A DNA stretch of 64,000 bases from Megasphaera stantonii (lineage in GTDB: Bacteria; Bacillota; Negativicutes; Veillonellales; Megasphaeraceae): assembly GCF_003367905.1 (NCBI RefSeq), contig NZ_CP029462.1, forward strand, positions 1,674,001-1,738,000, in the 5' to 3' direction. Made by a program: the position numbers and the translations under genes. The first letter of the stretch is position 1. The number at the start of each line of letters is the position of its first letter. Under the pieces are notes generated by a model. That model was not told the DNA's origin, made no database searches, and worked only from the letters and a program-made list of their open reading frames with translations. This document shows, one piece after another, positions 1-7,152 of the stretch.

Positions 1-867
1 GCTCTAGGAGCAGGGACTATGAACATTGTTCCTTGGGGCGGGCCTACGCTTCGCGCGGCTGCGTCGTTGGAAATGCCTGTGACGGAGTTGTTTTCCCCCA
101 TGGTAATTCCTATAGCAGCCGGCATGGCGGCTGGCGCGGCTATTGCGGTCATGTTTGGAGTAAAAGAACGGAGGCGGCTGGGAGCTTCGCTGCAGCATTT
201 GGATCTCAGCGTGAGCCAGGTGTCGGAAGAAGAGCTGGCCCTGCGGCGGCCTAAGTGCTTCTGGTTTAACATTGCGCTGATCATCGTGACGGTAGTAACT
301 CTGGTGAAAGGAACGCTGCCTCCGGTAGGATGCTTCATGATCGCGCTAGTCGTCGCTTTGATTGTCAATTATCCCAATCTGCAGCTGCAGAGCAAGCTCA
401 TTGACATGCATGCAAAATCGGCCCTTATGATGGCAAGCGTCTTATTTGCCGCCGGTATTTTCACCGGCATCATGAAGGGCACGGGTATGCTTCACGCGAT
501 GGCCGAAGGGCTGGCGGCGATTCTGCCGCCGTCCTTGGCAGCGCATTTCGCCGTCGTCATAGGCGTTATTTCGATGCCGGCAAGCCTGCTGTTCGACCCG
601 GACAGCTTTTACTTCGCCGTCTTGCCCGTATTAGCTACAGCTGCCGAAACGGTCGGGTTATCCGGCGTAGATTTAGGCCGAGCCGCTATTTGCGGACAAA
701 TGACGCTGGGCTTTCCCTTGTCGCCGCTGACGCCGGCAACCTTCTTGCTCATCGGCCTGACAGGTATTGATTTGGGAGATCACCAAAAGCATACCTTTAT
801 TTGGGCCTGGCTGGTATCCTTAATTATCTTGTTTGTATCCATTCTCACTGGTGTTATTCCTTTGTGA
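1..867 (+). CDS. CitMHS-family citrate/proton (divalent cation) symporter, 3' part
   Basis: The reading frame is open from the first base of the window, so the 5' end is missing; 288 codons and a TGA stop remain. The residues before the first internal Met read through without a break into a motif NIVPWGGPT near the start, typical of the CitMHS/ion-transporter superfamily (metal-citrate:H+ symporters). The rest is a series of hydrophobic segments, including a conserved FDPDSFYF stretch near residue 199 and a re-entrant-type run PLSPLTPATFLLIGL near residue 243. Family knowledge suggests uptake of citrate or a related carboxylate complexed with Mg2+ or Ca2+, driven by protons; the substrate is not determinable here. 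A strong terminator follows 14 bases after the stop, so the gene ends its transcript. Confidence 0.85.
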   Translation, partial: ALGAGTMNIVPWGGPTLRAAASLEMPVTELFSPMVIPIAAGMAAGAAIAVMFGVKERRRLGASLQHLDLSVSQVSEEELALRRPKCFWFNIALIIVTVVTLVKGTLPPVGCFMIALVVALIVNYPNLQLQSKLIDMHAKSALMMASVLFAAGIFTGIMKGTGMLHAMAEGLAAILPPSLAAHFAVVIGVISMPASLLFDPDSFYFAVLPVLATAAETVGLSGVDLGRAAICGQMTLGFPLSPLTPATFLLIGLTGIDLGDHQKHTFIWAWLVSLIILFVSILTGVIPL

Positions 868-880
868 TTGGAACAATATG

Positions 881-952
881 ACTACCTTGTTTTCCGGTAT
901 ACACGCGACTTAGCCGTTTCCTGTATTGGCCGGAAAACAAGGTAGTTTTTTT
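881..952 (+). terminator. Rho-independent terminator after the CitMHS gene
   Basis: A perfect 17-bp inverted repeat pairs 881-897 (ACTACCTTGTTTTCCGG) with 930-946, followed by a run of T to 952. It separates the transporter from the ribosomal protein block. Confidence 0.9.
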
Positions 953-962
953 CTTGCTAAAT

Positions 963-991
963 TTGACAGACCCGCCTTCTTATGGTATGAT
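963..991 (+). promoter_or_regulatory. Consensus sigma-A promoter P1 upstream of rpmG
   Basis: TTGACA at 963-968, a 17-bp spacer and TATGAT at 986-991. Transcription would start near 998, directly at a short hairpin (999-1026), so this promoter may give a very short RNA or be attenuated before rpmG. Confidence 0.7.
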
Positions 992-998
992 AAACAAA

Positions 999-1026
999 GT
1001 TAGGCGACATGAGGCCTAGCTTTTTT
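999..1026 (+). terminator. Short hairpin with T6 directly downstream of P1
   Basis: GTTAGGC (999-1005) pairs with GCCTAGC (1014-1020) with one G-T pair, followed by six T. It has the form of a small intrinsic terminator placed about one RNA-polymerase length after promoter P1. Function as an attenuator is inferred. Confidence 0.45.
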
Positions 1027-1045
1027 AAGTTGCAGTAAAATTTTC

Positions 1046-1074
1046 TTGACTTAGCCTGACAGGTGTGGTATCTT
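1046..1074 (+). promoter_or_regulatory. Second promoter P2 upstream of rpmG
   Basis: TTGACT at 1046-1051, 17-bp spacer, TATCTT at 1069-1074. This is the closest good promoter to the rpmG-secE-nusG-rplKA transcript. Confidence 0.6.
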
Positions 1075-1082
1075 ATAAAGGC

Positions 1083-1128
1083 AGTCTTGCGCAGGCACTG
1101 GGTTTGCGCGTAGTATCAGACTATTTTT
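1083..1128 (+). promoter_or_regulatory. Structured leader upstream of rpmG
   Basis: AGTCT (1083-1087) pairs with AGACT (1118-1122) and inside it GCGCA (1089-1093) with TGCGC (1105-1109); ATTTTT follows. It lies just after P2 and 18 bases before the rpmG start, so it could be an attenuator or a ribosomal-protein leader. I do not recognise it as a named family. Confidence 0.35.
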
Positions 1129-1145
1129 AAGAGAGGTGTAAGGGA

Positions 1146-1295
1146 ATGCGTACAGCGATTACATTGGCATGCACAGAATGCAAACAGCGTAACTACCGGA
1201 CAAACAAAAACAAGAAAAACAATCCGGACCGTTTGGAATTGAAAAAATATTGCCCGTTCTGCAAAAAACAAACCGTACATAAAGAAACGAAATAA
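1146..1295 (+). CDS. rpmG: 50S ribosomal protein L33 (zinc-ribbon type)
   Basis: A 49-residue protein, the normal length for bacterial L33. Cys9, Cys12, Cys36 and Cys39 form two CxxC pairs (CTEC and CPFC), so this is the zinc-binding C+ form. The body is Lys/Arg/Asn-rich, as expected for a protein buried in 23S rRNA near the E site. The start ATG follows an AGAGAGGTGTAAGGGA purine-rich tract. The order rpmG-secE-nusG is the classical Firmicute arrangement and supports the call. Secondary C- copies of L33 elsewhere are common in Firmicutes, so this one is probably expressed under zinc-replete conditions; that last point is inference from the family. Confidence 0.95.
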   Translation: MRTAITLACTECKQRNYRTNKNKKNNPDRLELKKYCPFCKKQTVHKETK

Positions 1296-1344
1296 TTTTG
1301 ATGGAATAAGATGTGCTTAATCTTATTTGGGTGTGAGAGGTTAT

Positions 1345-1572
1345 ATGGCACTTTCAAAAAAAGCAGCACAAAAGAATAAGAAGAATCCGGGCAAGTCATT
1401 TTTTCAAGGCGTTAAGGTGGAACTGAAAAAGGTCATCTGGCCGACGAGAAGAGAGCTGATAAACTACACGGTCATGGTCATCGTCGCGACGATCGTCGTC
1501 ATGGCGATTATCGGCGTGGCCGACGGCGTTTTTGGTCAGTTGTTTAATTTGCTTCGAGCCGTTGTCGGATAG
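1345..1572 (+). CDS. secE: Preprotein translocase subunit SecE
   Basis: A 75-residue single-span membrane protein. The amphipathic helix ELKKVIWPTRREL (residues 26-38) is the SecE signature and the transmembrane helix follows at about 41-60. SecE clamps the two halves of SecY in the SecYEG channel. I take ATG at 1345; an in-frame TTG at 1327 would add six residues but leaves no ribosome site, while GAGAGG sits 4 bases before the ATG. The gene ends with TAG, showing that amber is a normal stop codon in this genome. It is co-transcribed with nusG, which starts 16 bases later. Confidence 0.95.
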   Translation: MALSKKAAQKNKKNPGKSFFQGVKVELKKVIWPTRRELINYTVMVIVATIVVMAIIGVADGVFGQLFNLLRAVVG

Positions 1573-1588
1573 GGAGGCCTGCGCTTAA

Positions 1589-2131
1589 ATGGAATCTGAA
1601 AAAAAATGGTATGTCATCCATACGTATTCCGGTTATGAAAATAAAGTAATGGCTACGTTGGAACGGAAAGTTAAATCCATGGGATTGGAAAATGTCATTA
1701 ACCGCATCCTCGTCCCGATGGAGGAAGAAATCGACGTCGGCAAAGACGGGAAAAAGCGCGCCGTGAAACGCAAGGTTTTCCCCGGCTATGTCCTCGTCGA
1801 AATGGAAGTCAACGACCGTTCCTGGTATGTCGTCCGCAACACCCCGGGCGTAACGGGGTTTGTAGGCTCGGCGACGAAGCCTATTCCCTTGGAACCGGAG
1901 GAAGTTAAGAGTATTCTGAAATCGCAGAATCTTGACACGGAACCGAAACCGCATATTTCCGTTGAAGTAGGCGAACAGGTCCGCATCACATCCGGTCCTT
2001 TTGAAAACTTCATTGCGACCATTACGGAAATCAATGAAGAAAAAGGAACCCTCAAAGGCCTTATCGATATGTTTGGCCGGGAAACTCCAGTAGAAGTCGA
2101 CTATTCTCAAATTGAGAAAAGTCTGGAATAA
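1589..2131 (+). CDS. nusG: Transcription termination/antitermination factor NusG
   Basis: 180 residues, the typical length. The N-terminal NGN domain covers about residues 1-115 and carries WYVIHTYSGYE (7-17), FPGYVLVEM (64-72) and TPGVTGFVG (85-93), the RNA-polymerase clamp contact surface. A KOW motif follows at about 127-160 (VGEQVRITSGPFENF). NusG binds elongating RNA polymerase and modulates pausing, Rho action and transcription-translation coupling. It lies between secE and rplK, the usual order. A hairpin leader precedes rplK, so expression of the ribosomal genes may be uncoupled from nusG. Confidence 0.96.
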   Translation: MESEKKWYVIHTYSGYENKVMATLERKVKSMGLENVINRILVPMEEEIDVGKDGKKRAVKRKVFPGYVLVEMEVNDRSWYVVRNTPGVTGFVGSATKPIPLEPEEVKSILKSQNLDTEPKPHISVEVGEQVRITSGPFENFIATITEINEEKGTLKGLIDMFGRETPVEVDYSQIEKSLE

Positions 2132-2144
2132 ATACTTCTAAAAT

Positions 2145-2190
2145 GCGGCGAAAGCCGCGAGTGGGAGAATCATTAGGATTCGCGTACCAC
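2145..2190 (+). promoter_or_regulatory. Structured leader before rplK (candidate L1/L11 autoregulatory site)
   Basis: A tetraloop hairpin GCGGC-GAAA-GCCGC (2145-2158) is followed by a second stem: GTGG (2161-2164) pairs with CCAC (2187-2190) around GAATC/GATTC (2167-2171/2177-2181). L1 is known to repress the L11 operon in other bacteria by binding its leader; that this element does so is inference from position. Confidence 0.4.
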
Positions 2191-2220
2191 ATCTTGTAAT
2201 GTGAGGAGGTGTAAATCACC

Positions 2221-2646
2221 ATGGCAAAAAAAGTAGCAAGAATGGTAAAACTTCAGTGTGAAGCTGGCAAGGCAACTCCGGCGCCTCCGATTGGTCCTGC
2301 ATTAGGCCAGGCTGGCGTTAACATCATGGCCTTCGTAAAGGAATTCAACGAACGTACGGCGAAACAGGCTGGTTACATTATTCCTGTTGAAATCACTGTA
2401 TACGAAGACAGATCCTTTACCTTCATTACAAAGACACCGCCCGCTGCCGTATTGTTGAAAAAAGCAGCTGGCCTTGACAAAGCTTCGGGCGAACCGAACA
2501 AGAAAAAGGTTGCAAAACTGAGCCGCGACAAAGTCCGCGAAATTGCAACGACGAAGATGCCTGACCTCAACGCCAACGACGTAGAACAGGCTATGAAAAT
2601 GATTGAAGGCACTGCCCGCAGCATGGGTATTGAAATCGTAGACTAA
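2221..2646 (+). CDS. rplK: 50S ribosomal protein L11
   Basis: 141 residues, full length. The proline-rich N-terminal segment [28 protein letters not shown] (about 17-44) is the thiostrepton/L7-L12 stalk-base hallmark of L11, and the C-terminal rRNA-binding domain ends with [12 protein letters not shown]11 forms the GTPase-associated centre with 23S rRNA and the stalk proteins encoded just downstream. GTGAGGAGGTG supplies the ribosome site. It is probably co-transcribed with rplA, 63 bases downstream. Confidence 0.97.
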   Translation: MAKKVARMVKLQCEAGKATPAPPIGPALGQAGVNIMAFVKEFNERTAKQAGYIIPVEITVYEDRSFTFITKTPPAAVLLKKAAGLDKASGEPNKKKVAKLSRDKVREIATTKMPDLNANDVEQAMKMIEGTARSMGIEIVD

Positions 2647-2709
2647 TTTCCGATTTCCCTGCCCGTGGAAGGGGCCTAGGCCCCGCTAAACCACTAAGGA
2701 GGAAAAGAC

Positions 2710-3426
2710 ATGGCAAAAGTAGGCAAGAAATATGCTGAAGCCGCTAAAATGTACGATAAATACAAATTGTACGAACCGGCTGAAGCCATCGACATCTTGA
2801 AAAAGATGGATACGGCTAAATTTGACGAAACTGTCGAATTGGCTGTAAACTTAAACGTAGATCCGAAATATGCCGACCAGCAGGTTCGCGGCGCTTTGGT
2901 TCTGCCTCATGGCATTGGCAAAACGAAGACTGTTCTCGTATTTGCTCAAGGCGATAAAGAAAAAGAAGCTCAGGAAGCCGGCGCTGATTTTGTAGGCGCA
3001 GACGACCTGATTGAAAAAATCAAAGGCGGCTGGCTCGATTTCGATGTAGCTATTGCTACGCCGAACATGATGGGCAAAGTTGGCCGTTTGGGTAAAATCC
3101 TCGGGCCGAAAGGCTTAATGCCGAACCCGAAAGTCGGTACGGTTACGATGGACGTTGCAAAAGCTGTTTCCGAAAGCAAAGCTGGTAAGGTTGAATATCG
3201 TACGGATAAGGCCGGCAATATTCATTCCCCTATCGGTAAAAAGTCTTTCGACGCTAATAAATTGATCGAAAACCTTACGACTCTCGTCGACACGCTTGTC
3301 AAAGTAAAACCGTCGGGTGCCAAAGGCCAGTACATCAAAACGATCACTGTCAGCTCCACGATGGGCCCTGGTATCCATATCAACCCGTTCAGCGTAAAAG
3401 GCATTGTAAAAGCTGACGAACAATAA
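2710..3426 (+). CDS. rplA: 50S ribosomal protein L1
   Basis: 238 residues, slightly above the usual 230. Conserved L1 blocks are visible: [25 protein letters not shown] near 38-62, the central [23 protein letters not shown] (about 122-144) and the C-terminal [10 protein letters not shown]1 builds the E-site stalk and helps tRNA leave the ribosome; in other bacteria it also represses its own mRNA. AAGGAGGAAAAGAC precedes the ATG. The L10 leader separates it from rplJL. Confidence 0.97.
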   Translation: MAKVGKKYAEAAKMYDKYKLYEPAEAIDILKKMDTAKFDETVELAVNLNVDPKYADQQVRGALVLPHGIGKTKTVLVFAQGDKEKEAQEAGADFVGADDLIEKIKGGWLDFDVAIATPNMMGKVGRLGKILGPKGLMPNPKVGTVTMDVAKAVSESKAGKVEYRTDKAGNIHSPIGKKSFDANKLIENLTTLVDTLVKVKPSGAKGQYIKTITVSSTMGPGIHINPFSVKGIVKADEQ

Positions 3427-3436
3427 TAATATCACT

Positions 3437-3560
3437 CTTAGCTGTAGACTGAAGGTATGTATAATGGACGCAAGTCCGCCATCTGAGGCTAAAACTAGTA
3501 GATTATTGAGTACTACTGATAACGACTAGTTCGGCCTCATGGAAATGAGGCCGTTTTTAT
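3437..3560 (+). promoter_or_regulatory. Ribosomal protein L10 leader with transcription attenuator
   Basis: Lies between rplA and rplJ in the classical position. A terminator stem GGCCTCAT (3533-3540)/ATGAGGCC (3545-3552) with GTTTTTATT after it is preceded by a competing arrangement: GAGGC (3485-3489) and ACTAGT (3494-3499) can pair with ACTAGT (3525-3530) and GCCTC (3534-3538), which would disrupt the terminator. The segment from about 3440 has the L10-leader appearance. By family knowledge the L10-L12 complex binds this RNA and favours termination, giving feedback on rplJL. Confidence 0.85.
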
Positions 3561-3604
3561 TGCTAAGACGATATAAATCCAAATCAAGGAGGTGTATCGA
3601 AGGA

Positions 3605-4162
3605 ATGTCTATGTATGCAAAGCATCAGGTTTCTCCTGCTAAAGCCGCTGTCGTTGAAGAAATGAAGGAAAAACTGCAGGCAGCTCAGGGTGTTGTATTC
3701 GTTGGATTTACGGGTTTGACCGTAGCCGACGTTACGAAGCTCCGCCGCAAATTCCGCGAAGGCAATGTTGAATACAAGGTTATCAAAAACACCTTGACTC
3801 GCATCGCCGCCAGCGAAATCGGTTTCGAAGGGGTATCTGAATTCCTCGAAGGCCCGACAGCTATCGCCTATTCCACGGAAGACGCCGTAGCTCCGGCTAA
3901 GATTTTAAAAGAATTCATCAAAGAAACGAAAACAGAAGCTCTGACGGTCAAAGTCGGTATTGCCGATGGTCAGATCATCGATGCAGCAGCCGTCGACGCA
4001 TTGGCAAACCTGCCGAGCCGCGACGAACTTATCGCGAAGGTTGTCGGCAGCATGCAGGCTCCTATTTCCGGTCTTGTCAACGTACTTCAGGGCAATATCC
4101 GCAATATGGTTTATGTGCTTGACGCAGTACGTGCTAAGAAAGCAGAACAAGAAACTGCTTAA
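3605..4162 (+). CDS. rplJ: 50S ribosomal protein L10
   Basis: 185 residues from ATG 3605; the longer open frame upstream runs through the L10 leader and is not real. AAGGAGG at 3586-3592 lies 12 bases before the start. The N-terminal rRNA-binding domain contains VVFVGFTGLTVADVTKLRRKFREG and the conserved KVIKNTLTRIA; the C-terminal helix (VLDAVRAKKAEQETA) is the docking site for L7/L12 dimers. L10 holds the ribosomal stalk and is the usual autoregulator of its operon. Confidence 0.95.
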   Translation: MSMYAKHQVSPAKAAVVEEMKEKLQAAQGVVFVGFTGLTVADVTKLRRKFREGNVEYKVIKNTLTRIAASEIGFEGVSEFLEGPTAIAYSTEDAVAPAKILKEFIKETKTEALTVKVGIADGQIIDAAAVDALANLPSRDELIAKVVGSMQAPISGLVNVLQGNIRNMVYVLDAVRAKKAEQETA

Positions 4163-4214
4163 TCTAAATTACAACTTTTAATTAAAAAAATCGATACTAT
4201 GGAGGTATTTTAAA

Positions 4215-4583
4215 ATGACTAAAGAAGAAATCATGCAAGCCATTGAAAACATGACTGTTTTGGAACTTTCCGAACTCGTAAAAGAAATGGAAGAAAAATT
4301 CGGCGTATCCGCTGCTGCTCCCGTAGCTGTTGCTGCTGCTCCGGCTGCTGGCGCTGCTGCTGCTGAAGAAAAATCCGAATTCGACGTTATCCTCGCTTCC
4401 GCTGGCGACAAGAAGATCAACGTAATCAAAGTTGTCCGCGAAGTAACGGGCCTCGGCTTGAAAGAAGCTAAAGCTCTCGTTGACGGTGCTCCGAGCCCTG
4501 TTAAAGAAGGCCTCTCCAAAGCTGACGCTGACGCTCTCAAAGCTAAATTGGAAGAAGCAGGCGCTACTGTTGAATTGAAATAA
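4215..4583 (+). CDS. rplL: 50S ribosomal protein L7/L12
   Basis: 122 residues, normal length. An N-terminal dimerisation helix (about 1-33) is followed by an Ala-rich flexible hinge (about 34-54) and the globular C-terminal domain with [27 protein letters not shown], the elongation-factor contact. The hinge codons are dominated by GCT, typical of a highly expressed gene. TATGGAGGTATTTTAAA provides the ribosome site. The gene is followed by a strong terminator rather than by rpoB. Confidence 0.97.
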   Translation: MTKEEIMQAIENMTVLELSELVKEMEEKFGVSAAAPVAVAAAPAAGAAAAEEKSEFDVILASAGDKKINVIKVVREVTGLGLKEAKALVDGAPSPVKEGLSKADADALKAKLEEAGATVELK

Positions 4584-4602
4584 TTTCAGAAGAAATTATA
4601 CG

Positions 4603-4641
4603 CTCCCAAGACCCGCTGATGTTGGGTTTTGGGAGTTTTTC
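4603..4641 (+). terminator. Terminator of the ribosomal protein operon after rplL
   Basis: CTCCCAAGACCC (4603-4614) pairs with GGGTTTTGGGAG (4624-4635) including a G-T pair, followed by five T. It closes the operon where rpoBC would normally follow. Confidence 0.85.
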
Positions 4642-4689
4642 TATGCCTCTGTTTCGTAAGGGCCTAACCATAGGGAGGAGGAACGGATA

Positions 4690-5901
4690 TTGAATTCATT
4701 GATTAGTCCTGAAAATACGTGGATGCTGCTGGCGGTGATGTGCGCGTCCGTCGCTGCGTCGATTTATTTGGAACAGACCTATGCCTGGGCTTCGAAGGTG
4801 TCGGGAGCCGTCATCGCCCTGATTCTCGCCCTGGTGCTGGTCAACGTCGGCGTCCTGCCTACGCACGCGCCCTTGTTTGACGACATCGTCTGGGGATACG
4901 CCGTGCCGATGGCCATTCCCTTGCTGCTGCTCCAGGCCAACATGACGAAGATCTGGCGGGAAACGGGGCGGATGCTCTTCGTGTTTCTCATCGGCTCGGC
5001 AGGGACGATCTGCGGAGCCCTGCTGGGGACGGCGATTTTCGGCTCCATGATAGACGGGCTGCCCAAGGTGGCGGCCATGATGACCGGCTCGTATATCGGC
5101 GGCGGTGTCAACTTCGTGGCCCTGGCCGACGCCTTCAAGACCGACGGCACGTTGGTGTCCTCGACGATCGTAGCGGATAATCTCACCATGGCCGTTTACT
5201 TCCTCGTCCTGCTGGGATGCGTAAGCAACGCCTTTTTCCGCCGCTATTTTACCCATCCCCATATCGACGCCGTAGAGCAAAGCGGGCAGGCCGATGAAGG
5301 CAAGACGCTGGCCGCCGCCTATTGGAGCCGCAAGGACATTTCCCTGCGGGACATCGCCGTAAACGTCATGTATGCAGCCGTCGTCGTGACCTTATCCAAG
5401 TGGGTCGGCTCGTCCCTGTCCGCCCTCATCCCTGCGGACAACTGGCTTCTCCACATGGCGAATACCTTTTTCGGCAGCGAATACGTGTGGATTACCTTTA
5501 TTTCCATGATCGTCGCCACTTTCTTCGACAAAAAAGTGGCCTCCATCAGCGGCGCCCAGGAAATCGGCACCTATTTCATCTACCTCTTTTTCTTTGTCAT
5601 CGGCGTGCCGGCGTCCATATCGGAAATCCTGAGAAACGCGCCGCTGCTCTTTGCCTTCTGCTTCCTCATGGTCGTCGTCAACATGCTGTTTTGCTTTGTC
5701 GGCGGCAAGCTGTTCCGCTTCAATCTGGAAGACATCGTCCTGGCGTCCAACGCCAATATTGGCGGCCCGACGACGGCTGCCGGCATGGCTATTTCCCAGG
5801 GATGGACGAAGCTCGTCGGCCCGTCCATGCTGGTCGGCACCTTCGGCTACGTTATCGGAACCTATTTAGGTATTATCGTCGGCAGCATATTAGGCGCGTA
5901 A
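4690..5901 (+). CDS. DUF819-family integral membrane protein (putative transporter)
   Basis: 403 residues with about ten to eleven hydrophobic spans. The segments GSYIGGGVNFVALADAF (near 137-153) and the C-terminal ASNANIGGPTTAAGMA repeat are signatures of the DUF819/YjcL family, whose transport substrate is not firmly established. The symmetry of the two glycine-rich motifs suggests an inverted-repeat transporter fold. The start is TTG at 4690 behind an AGGGAGGAGG site; no ATG fits. It stands alone between two terminators. Unusually it occupies the position after rplL normally held by rpoB. Confidence 0.85.
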   Translation: MNSLISPENTWMLLAVMCASVAASIYLEQTYAWASKVSGAVIALILALVLVNVGVLPTHAPLFDDIVWGYAVPMAIPLLLLQANMTKIWRETGRMLFVFLIGSAGTICGALLGTAIFGSMIDGLPKVAAMMTGSYIGGGVNFVALADAFKTDGTLVSSTIVADNLTMAVYFLVLLGCVSNAFFRRYFTHPHIDAVEQSGQADEGKTLAAAYWSRKDISLRDIAVNVMYAAVVVTLSKWVGSSLSALIPADNWLLHMANTFFGSEYVWITFISMIVATFFDKKVASISGAQEIGTYFIYLFFFVIGVPASISEILRNAPLLFAFCFLMVVVNMLFCFVGGKLFRFNLEDIVLASNANIGGPTTAAGMAISQGWTKLVGPSMLVGTFGYVIGTYLGIIVGSILGA

Positions 5902-5927
5902 TCAAATAAATGATACATGTGTATATG

Positions 5928-5964
5928 ACAAACCCGCCGCCTTTCTAGGGCCGGCGGGTTTTGT
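5928..5964 (+). terminator. Hairpin terminator after the DUF819 gene
   Basis: ACAAACCCGCCG (5928-5939) pairs with CGGCGGGTTTTGT (5952-5964). The downstream T-run is inside the stem, so it could act on both strands. Confidence 0.6.
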
Positions 5965-6034
5965 CGTACTGCGTTGCTGCGCAGGAGCTGCAAGATATAG
6001 AAAACTTGTATGCTGGGAAATACGGGGCAGGCAT

Positions 6035-6062
6035 TAGACAAGGCGGCGGCCAGACGTATAAT
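6035..6062 (+). promoter_or_regulatory. Promoter of the aldo/keto reductase
   Basis: TAGACA at 6035-6040, a 16-bp spacer and a perfect TATAAT at 6057-6062, about 30 bases before the start codon. Confidence 0.6.
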
Positions 6063-6092
6063 AAACGTATACCGATGCAGGAAGGTGAGAAC

Positions 6093-6965
6093 ATGGAATA
6101 TGTATTGTTAAACAACGGCGTGTCTATGCCTGTGCTGGGCTTCGGCACCTTTCAGATTCCCAATGGAGCCCCTTGCCGTGAGGCCGTCGCGGCGGCTCTT
6201 GCCGCAGGGTACCGGCATATCGACACGGCCAGCTCGTATCAAAATGAAGAAGCCGTCGGCCAGGCAATTCGCCAGTCCGGCGTCGCCCGCAGCGAATTGT
6301 TTATCACGTCGAAGGCCTACATTCACGAAATGGGCTATGACAAGACGAAGGCAGCCTTTGACCGCCAGCTCCGCCTGCTGGGGCTGGACTACCTCGACTT
6401 GTACCTCGTGCACATGCCCTTTGGCGATTATTACGGCTCGTGGCGGGCTATGGAAGAGTTGTATAAGGAAGGGAAGATTCGGGCGATCGGCGTGAGCAAT
6501 TTCAGCAGCAGCCGGCTGATGGATTTGTGCTATAACGCCGACATCGCGCCGGCTGTCAACCAGATTGAACGGCATCCCTTCTATCAGCGGGCAGAGGAAT
6601 TAGCTGTCATGGAAGAATTGAACGTGCAGGCCGAAGCCTGGGCTCCCTTCGCCGAAGGAATGAACGGCATGTTCACCCAGCCCGTATTGCAGGAGATTGC
6701 CGCGGCTCACGGAAAGAGCGTCGCCCAGGTCATTCTGCGATGGGAAATCCAGAGTGGGTTGCCGTGCATCGCTAAATCAGTCCGGCCCGAACGGATTCGG
6801 GAAAACTTCGCCATCTGGGATTTCGAGCTGACTGCGGATGAAATGAAGGGCATTGCCGCCCTTGATTTAGGTCATCCGCAGATGCTCGATACGGAGCGGC
6901 CCAGTGAAGTAAAACGGGTCTACGATTTCCTGAATAACCCCGTCGTCACCTCGCTTCATGAATAA
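6093..6965 (+). CDS. Aldo/keto reductase
   Basis: 290 residues from ATG 6093, chosen because GGAAGGTGAG lies just upstream and the family begins with a sequence like MPVLGFGTFQIP; the longer open frame covers the promoter. The catalytic tetrad of the AKR superfamily is Asp44, Tyr49, Lys74 and His107 (DTASSYQNEEAVG, SKAYI, LYLVHMPFGDY). NADPH-binding elements GVSNFSSSRL and the C-terminal KSVRPERIRENF are in place. It is a soluble (beta/alpha)8 enzyme that reduces aldehydes or ketones with NADPH; the substrate cannot be read from sequence. It is monocistronic, with its own promoter and terminator. Confidence 0.92.
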   Translation: MEYVLLNNGVSMPVLGFGTFQIPNGAPCREAVAAALAAGYRHIDTASSYQNEEAVGQAIRQSGVARSELFITSKAYIHEMGYDKTKAAFDRQLRLLGLDYLDLYLVHMPFGDYYGSWRAMEELYKEGKIRAIGVSNFSSSRLMDLCYNADIAPAVNQIERHPFYQRAEELAVMEELNVQAEAWAPFAEGMNGMFTQPVLQEIAAAHGKSVAQVILRWEIQSGLPCIAKSVRPERIRENFAIWDFELTADEMKGIAALDLGHPQMLDTERPSEVKRVYDFLNNPVVTSLHE

Positions 6966-6988
6966 CGGCACACGTAGTATGAAAAAGA

Positions 6989-7022
6989 ACAGCGCCTTCC
7001 CTTGGGAGAGCGCTGTTTTTTG
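6989..7022 (+). terminator. Terminator of the aldo/keto reductase gene
   Basis: AACAGCGC (6989-6996) pairs with GCGCTGTT (7010-7017), inner CTTCCC/GGGAG extends the stem, and a T-run follows. Confidence 0.85.
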
Positions 7023-7051
7023 AAGACGCGTATTCAATTTATTCGGAATAG

Positions 7052-7083
7052 AAAAAGCCGCAGGATGCAGCCTGTGGCTTTTT
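7052..7083. terminator. Bidirectional terminator between the reductase and the LysR gene
   Basis: AAAAAGCC (7052-7059) pairs with GGCTTTTT (7076-7083) around CAGG/CCTG. A- and T-runs on the two sides let it serve the minus-strand LysR gene as well as the plus strand. Confidence 0.75.
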
Positions 7084-7152
7084 CGCTGTGCTTATGAATT
7101 TGTGATTTCATCCTTTTGCCAACGCTTAGTATAACGGCCCCTTCGGCGCTCG

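Noticed and set aside
3539..3604. N-terminal extension of L10 from an upstream start
   Set aside because: The extra codons overlap the L10-leader terminator; L10 family length and the AAGGAGG site support ATG 3605.
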